From positions 2,513,812 through 2,577,811 of the forward strand of contig NZ_CM001022.1 of the NCBI RefSeq assembly GCF_000165795.1: DNA of 64,000 nucleotides, given 5' to 3'. A program made the translations under genes and the position numbers. This DNA comes from Aminomonas paucivorans DSM 12260. GTDB lineage: Bacteria > Synergistota > Synergistia > Synergistales > Synergistaceae. Below are positions 60,783-64,000 of the stretch, one piece after another. The notes below the pieces were generated by a model, which saw only the letters and a program-made list of their open reading frames with translations, was not told the DNA's origin and ran no database searches. Each line of letters begins with the position of its first letter. Positions within the stretch are counted from its first letter, which is position 1.

Positions 60783-60898
60783 CCCGACGGACGGCTCGCG
60801 TCCGCTTGGGTCCGACCTAGGCGGACCCGCCATCGGCCCTTCGGGGCTTACCCATCGAATCGATCCGGGGATCCGCCGTCGGCGGGTCCCCCTTTTTT
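60781..60898 (+). promoter_or_regulatory. Attenuator with antiterminator and terminator before cysE
   Basis: Segment 1, GACCC (60781-60785), pairs with GGGTC (60808-60812), with CGGACG/CGTCCG (60788-60793/60799-60804) inside. Segment 2, GGGTCCG (60808-60814), pairs with segment 3, CGGACCC (60822-60828). Segment 3 extended, GGACCCGCC (60823-60831), pairs with segment 4, GGCGGGTCC (60881-60889), followed by CCC and seven T. The pairings exclude one another, and the last is an intrinsic terminator upstream of cysE. Which state is favoured by a ribosome stalled at the Cys codons is not settled by the sequence. Confidence 0.75.
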
Positions 60899-60912
60899 TG
60901 TCCCACAGGGCA

Positions 60913-61635
60913 ATGACCGAGAACGGGAGGGATGGTTTCCATGGGGTGTGGAGGACGATCGTAGAGGACTATCGGGCGGTTCGGAGGAACGACCCGGCGA
61001 TCCCGGGAGGCCTGCGGGGCTCCCTGGAGACGCTGCTGTGCACCCCGGGCTTTCAGGCCCTGCTGGTCCACCGGCTGGTGCATCCGCTGCACGTCTCCCT
61101 GAAGGTGCCCGTGCTGCCCCGGCTGCTGTCCCTGGTGGCCCGGTGGTGGACGGGCATCGAGATCCACCCGGGGGCGCGCATCGCCCCGGGGGTGTTCATC
61201 GACCACGGTTCCGGGGTGGTGGTGGGGGAGTCCGCCGTGGTGGGCCGGGGCTGCGTGCTCTTCCAGGGGGTCACCCTGGGGGCCACGGGAAACGAGCGGA
61301 CCTGGCAGCGCCACCCCATCCTGGAGGAGGGGGTCTTCGTGGGCAGCGGAGCCCGGGTGCTGGGCCCCGTGACCCTGGGGAAGGGGGCCCGCATCGGGGC
61401 CAACGCGGTGGTGCTGGAGGACGTACCTCCGGACACCACCATGGTGGGACCCAAGGCCCGGGCGGTGAAGGTGGGGCGGGCCCGCATCGGGAACCTGCCC
61501 GAAGGGGTCTGCCGCCAGGGGATGGAGGACCTGACCGCCCGGATGGAGTCCCTGGAGCGGGAGGTCCGGTCCCTGCGCCGTCAGCTGGAGGCGGCCCGGG
61601 GTCTGGAGGAGCGGGGAATGGAGGCGACGGGATGA
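60913..61635 (+). CDS. cysE: Serine O-acetyltransferase
   Basis: 240 residues of the short, EpsC-like CysE type. The hexapeptide-repeat left-handed helix carries IEIHPGARIAPGVFIDHGSGVVVGESAVVG with the catalytic His, then LFQGVTLGATG and the late repeats GARIGANAVVLEDVPPDTT. It makes O-acetylserine from serine and acetyl-CoA, the substrate of CysK. The ATG at 60913 has only a weak ribosome site (CAGGGC); a GTG at 60946 is an alternative, 13 bases past GGGAGGG. It follows the attenuator by 15 bases and overlaps cysK by four. Confidence 0.93.
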   Translation: MTENGRDGFHGVWRTIVEDYRAVRRNDPAIPGGLRGSLETLLCTPGFQALLVHRLVHPLHVSLKVPVLPRLLSLVARWWTGIEIHPGARIAPGVFIDHGSGVVVGESAVVGRGCVLFQGVTLGATGNERTWQRHPILEEGVFVGSGARVLGPVTLGKGARIGANAVVLEDVPPDTTMVGPKARAVKVGRARIGNLPEGVCRQGMEDLTARMESLEREVRSLRRQLEAARGLEERGMEATG

Positions 61636-62546
61636 GGCGCGTGGCGGACCTGGAGATCCTGCGGCACGTGGGGAACACTCCCCTGTACCGCCTGGAGGAC
61701 ACCGGGGGGGCTCCGGTGTGGATCAAGCTGGAGGGGAACAACCCCGGGGGTTCCGTGAAGGACCGGGCGGCCTGGGGGATGCTGCTTCGGGCGGAGCGGG
61801 AGGGCCTTCTGGTCCCGGGGGCCGCGGTGGTGGAACCCACCAGCGGCAACACGGGCATCGGCCTGGCCCTGCTGGGGTCCGCCCTGGGACTGCGGGTGGT
61901 GCTGGCCATGCCCGAGTCCATGTCCCTGGAGCGTCGGGGGCTGCTGCGGGCCTACGGGGCGGAGCTGGTGCTGACCCCCGCGGGGGAGGGGATGCAGGGG
62001 GCGGTGGAGGCGGTGGGGGAGCTGCTGGCCCAGATCCCCGGGAGCTTCACGGTGGACCAGTTCTCCAACCCCGGAAACCCCTGGGCCCATCGGGTCACCA
62101 CCGCCCCGGAGATCGCCGCGGGCCTGCGGGGGGCATCCCCGGCGGCCTTCGTGGCGGGGGTGGGCACGGGGGGCACCTTCACGGGGGTGACGGGGGTCCT
62201 CAAGGCCCTCTTCCCGGACCTGCTGGGGGTGGCGGTGGAACCCGCCTCAAGCCCCCTTCTCTCCCAGGGGAGGGCGGGGAGTCACGGGATCCAGGGCATC
62301 GGGGCCAACTTCGTCCCGGCGAACCTGGACCGCTCCCTGGCGGACCGCGTCGTGACCGTGGAGGACGAGGCGGCCCGGGAGGCATCCCGCTGGCTGGCCC
62401 GGACCCACGGCATCTTTTCGGGCCTCTCCACGGGGGCCAACCTCCGGGCGGCCCTGGACCTGGCGGCCACCCTGCCCCCGGACCGGCCGGTGGTGACGAT
62501 CCAGTGCGACCGGGGGGACCGATACTTGAGCGTCCTGGCCTCCTGA
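61632..62546 (+). CDS. cysK: Cysteine synthase (O-acetylserine sulfhydrylase)
   Basis: 304 residues, fold-type II PLP enzyme. The PLP lysine sits in NPGGSVKDRAAWGML, the substrate loop is EPTSGNTGIGLALLG, the phosphate loop is GVGTGGTFTGVTG, and HGIQGIGANFVP precedes the late FSGLSTGAN. It combines O-acetylserine with sulfide to make cysteine. It is coupled to cysE by an ATGA overlap, which fits the shared attenuator. Length and motifs match CysK/CysM; a cystathionine beta-synthase function is less likely because of the cysE partner. Confidence 0.93.
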   Translation: MRRVADLEILRHVGNTPLYRLEDTGGAPVWIKLEGNNPGGSVKDRAAWGMLLRAEREGLLVPGAAVVEPTSGNTGIGLALLGSALGLRVVLAMPESMSLERRGLLRAYGAELVLTPAGEGMQGAVEAVGELLAQIPGSFTVDQFSNPGNPWAHRVTTAPEIAAGLRGASPAAFVAGVGTGGTFTGVTGVLKALFPDLLGVAVEPASSPLLSQGRAGSHGIQGIGANFVPANLDRSLADRVVTVEDEAAREASRWLARTHGIFSGLSTGANLRAALDLAATLPPDRPVVTIQCDRGDRYLSVLAS

Positions 62547-62566
62547 ACCGAGAGGAGGAGGAAACC

Positions 62567-62905
62567 ATGACGGAACGCGCCGAACCGCCCCGCTCCCCAC
62601 GGAAGCGGGGTGCCCCGGACCCCCTGCAGACCCTGCCCTCCGTGGGGCCCAGCCTGGCGGCGGACCTGAGGCTTCTGGGGGTGCGGACTCCCGAGGACCT
62701 GCGGGGCCAAGACCCCCAGGACCTCTACGACCGCCTCTGCGCCCTCACGGGGACGAGACAGGACCGATGCGTGCTCTACTGCTTCCGCTGCGCCGTCCAC
62801 GCCGCCTCCGTCCCGAATCCGACCCCGGAGGAACAGCTCTGGTGGAACTGGAAGGATCCCCTTCCCCCGAAACGAAGGAGTCCCGGGAGGGTTACACGTT
62901 CCTGA
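62567..62905 (+). CDS. Cdd1 (pathogenicity-locus) helix-hairpin-helix protein
   Basis: 112 residues. The core LQTLPSVGPSLAADLRLLGVRTPEDLRGQDPQDLYDRLCALTG in outline, then DRCVLYCFRCAVHAA, matches the Cdd1 family, a small helix-hairpin-helix protein of unknown function that is widely distributed. It is soluble, with three cysteines near the end of the core. GAGGAGGAAA precedes the ATG. It lies 20 bases after cysK and is probably the last gene of the cys operon, with the terminator at 63055. A role in cysteine metabolism is only suggested by position. Confidence 0.83.
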   Translation: MTERAEPPRSPRKRGAPDPLQTLPSVGPSLAADLRLLGVRTPEDLRGQDPQDLYDRLCALTGTRQDRCVLYCFRCAVHAASVPNPTPEEQLWWNWKDPLPPKRRSPGRVTRS

Positions 62906-63054
62906 CGAAGCCTTGCCACCCCCTTCGCCAAGGGTCTAGAATCCCCTCAGGAACGCTTCCATTCCCGGCGAAAGGGGCTGGTTTGTTTGGCTCGAAAATC
63001 TCCGGAACACCCGTTCCCCCCTTCCTGTTCCCGCAAACCCCGCGGCCACTCCTC

Positions 63055-63090
63055 GGGCGGCAGACCCTCTGACGGGTCTGCCGCCCTTTC
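63055..63090 (+). terminator. Intrinsic terminator of cysE-cysK-cdd1 operon
   Basis: GGGCGGCAGACCC (63055-63067) and GGGTCTGCCGCCC (63074-63086) form a perfect 13-bp stem followed by TTTCGTTTCG. Coding similarity of the TnpB-related gene begins directly after it. Confidence 0.85.
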
Positions 63091-63118
63091 GTTTCGCCGC
63101 CCCCAGGCGGCCATCGAC

Positions 63119-63859
63119 ATGGGGGACACGGTGCTCTTCGCCCTGGTCTCCGACGCCCCCCGGTCCCACCCCCTGCTGGTGCGCAACTTCCTGGGCCGGG
63201 AGAGGCTGGACCGCCTCCGCAGGCTGGCCCGGAAGGACCGGGACCGCTTCCGCAAGGAGGTGGCGGCGGTGGACCGATACGTGGAGGAGGCCTGCCACCT
63301 GGTGGTGCGCAAGTGCCTGGACCTGGGGGTGGCGGAGGTGGCGGTGGGGGGCCGGTCGGTGAAGAACCCCTACACCGTGAAGCCCCGGTCCCTTTGGGAG
63401 AACCCCCTCCTGAACCTGAGCCTCCAGCTCCTCCAGACCCTGCGGTTTCAGTGCATCCTGGGGGGCATCGACCTGCAGGTGGTGGACGAGGCCTTCACCA
63501 GCCGGGTGGATTCCCTGTGTCTCCAGCCCCTGGCGGGGGAAGGGAACCTCAAGCCCGGGCGGATGGGGCACTGCAACCGTCGGCAGTTCCTCTCCTCCTG
63601 CGGCGAGGTGATCCACCGGGACCTGAACGGGGCCATCAACATCGGGCGCCGGGCCTTCGGGGACGAGTTCGCCCGCCCCATCCTGGAGGACCAGCGCTGG
63701 CAGGACCCGGAGCTGGCGGTGGTGTTCCCCGAGGGTCCCTCGGACCCGGAACCCCTCTGGCGCTTCTCCCTGGCCGAACCCTGGGAACCCCGGACCGAGC
63801 CCTTCCGGGAGTCCCCCGAACGGCCCTGGCTGCGCCCCCAGGGGCGCCTGGTGAACTGA
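63119..63859 (+). CDS. TnpB-related RuvC-like protein, N-terminally truncated
   Basis: 246 residues from the ATG at 63119. It corresponds to the RuvC-like catalytic half of the IS200/IS605 accessory TnpB family without the Zn-ribbon cysteines: VVDEAFTSRVDSLCLQPL and then DLNGAINIGRRAFGDEF match the family's E-x-YTS-x-x-S-x-x-D and DVNGAxNI-R-K blocks. The codons just before the ATG read AAID, giving the RuvC-I aspartate in AIDMGDTVLF, so the initiator would cut it off. Upstream in-frame sequence crosses a terminator and looks non-coding, though a TTG at 62987 keeps the frame. The N-terminal nucleic-acid-binding half is missing. It may be a relic or a domesticated fragment. No transposase or IS ends seen. 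Confidence 0.65.
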   Translation: MGDTVLFALVSDAPRSHPLLVRNFLGRERLDRLRRLARKDRDRFRKEVAAVDRYVEEACHLVVRKCLDLGVAEVAVGGRSVKNPYTVKPRSLWENPLLNLSLQLLQTLRFQCILGGIDLQVVDEAFTSRVDSLCLQPLAGEGNLKPGRMGHCNRRQFLSSCGEVIHRDLNGAINIGRRAFGDEFARPILEDQRWQDPELAVVFPEGPSDPEPLWRFSLAEPWEPRTEPFRESPERPWLRPQGRLVN

Positions 63860-63863
63860 CCCC

Positions 63864-64000
63864 TCAGGCCGCCCTGCGCTCTCTCCGCCGAGGCTTCAGA
63901 TTTGCCAGGAACTGATCCGCCGACCGGTCCCAGGACCGGTCCAGGGCCGCCTTTCGGCAGGCCAGGGGGTCCAGCTCCCGGGCCTTTCGGCAGGCTCGCC
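63864..64000 (-). CDS. C-terminal end of a probable glycosyltransferase, cut by window edge
   Basis: About 45 codons enter from the right edge and stop at 63864. The visible residues read ACRKARELDPLACRKAALDRSWDRSADQF in outline and end PRRRERRAA. The ARRxALxxSWDxSxDxFLxNL type of tail is common at the end of family-4 glycosyltransferases. Too little is visible for a firm call. It converges on the TnpB-related gene with only four bases between stops. Confidence 0.45.
   Translation of the reverse strand, partial: RACRKARELDPLACRKAALDRSWDRSADQFLANLKPRRRERRAA

Noticed and set aside
60783-60912. T-box or S-box riboswitch upstream of cysE
   Set aside because: No T-box bulge (AGGGTGGNACCGCG-type) or S-box elements are present. 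The leader ORF with competing hairpins explains the region better.
1-64000. tRNA, rRNA, tmRNA or CRISPR arrays
   Set aside because: No T-loop-like GTTCGAATC with a paired acceptor stem, no rRNA-like blocks and no regularly spaced repeats were found by eye. A covariance-model search would be decisive.

Overview
The window is GC-rich, densely packed bacterial DNA. It most likely comes from a member of the Synergistota: an amino-acid-fermenting, Synergistaceae-like organism. The evidence is four paralogous DUF3798 solute-binding proteins, two secreted proteins ending in the Cys / hydrophobic / Arg tail known as Synergist-CTERM, a DUF6672-type protein beside an ABC transporter, and an amino-acid-centred gene set (Na+/alanine symporter, threonine dehydratase, glyA, Lrp regulator, cysE-cysK, M20 hydrolase). 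The species cannot be fixed from sequence alone.

Layout. 1-8.5 kb: a 5'-truncated saccharopine dehydrogenase, then on the minus strand two DUF3798 binding proteins, each with its own promoter and terminator, followed by a sugar/nucleoside-type ABC transporter (ATPase, two permeases, DUF6672). 8.6-24.3 kb: an unusual chemoreceptor with a C-terminal solute-binding domain, an M20 amidohydrolase, MFS carrier, two-domain VOC protein, DJ-1/PfpI plus DUF2156 pair, a promoter / 34-residue ORF / terminator unit, TPR protein, glyA, deoC, HAD phosphatase with an HD-GYP protein, cobU-cobS and threonine dehydratase. 24.3-40.4 kb: a very large AsmA/TamB-like protein, larE-larC, a secreted nuclease, parA-parB with two perfect parS sites, HIT and YigZ proteins, a divergent ATP-type PEP carboxykinase, a metallopeptidase-fold protein with a lost zinc motif, bioY, ftsZ and an AI-2E-type permease. 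From about 28 to 34.5 kb codon third positions look less GC-rich than in the flanks.

40.4-53.2 kb: a Synergist-CTERM protein, an RND efflux pair, an Lrp/AsnC regulator, two more DUF3798 binding proteins, an AGCS symporter and an amidohydrolase, which together look like an amino-acid/peptide uptake region. 53.2-60.7 kb: an IS110 transposase remnant, a 1267-residue FG-GAP/CARDB Synergist-CTERM surface protein, a divergent MalT/LAL-type LuxR regulator, and a small VOC protein. 60.7-64 kb: cysE-cysK-cdd1, a TnpB-related RuvC-like relic and the 3' end of a probable glycosyltransferase.

The most striking signal is upstream of cysE. A good promoter places the transcription start at or next to the ATG of a 23-codon ORF carrying a Cys-Ala-Cys-Cys cluster. 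Immediately downstream, three mutually exclusive RNA pairings end in an intrinsic terminator. This has the parts of a leaderless-peptide cysteine attenuator. Other points worth checking are the chemoreceptor with a seemingly cytoplasmic binding domain, an RND pump with Asn-Asn where the proton-relay Asp residues are expected, parS sites built into the parAB operon, and the 34-residue ORF unit.
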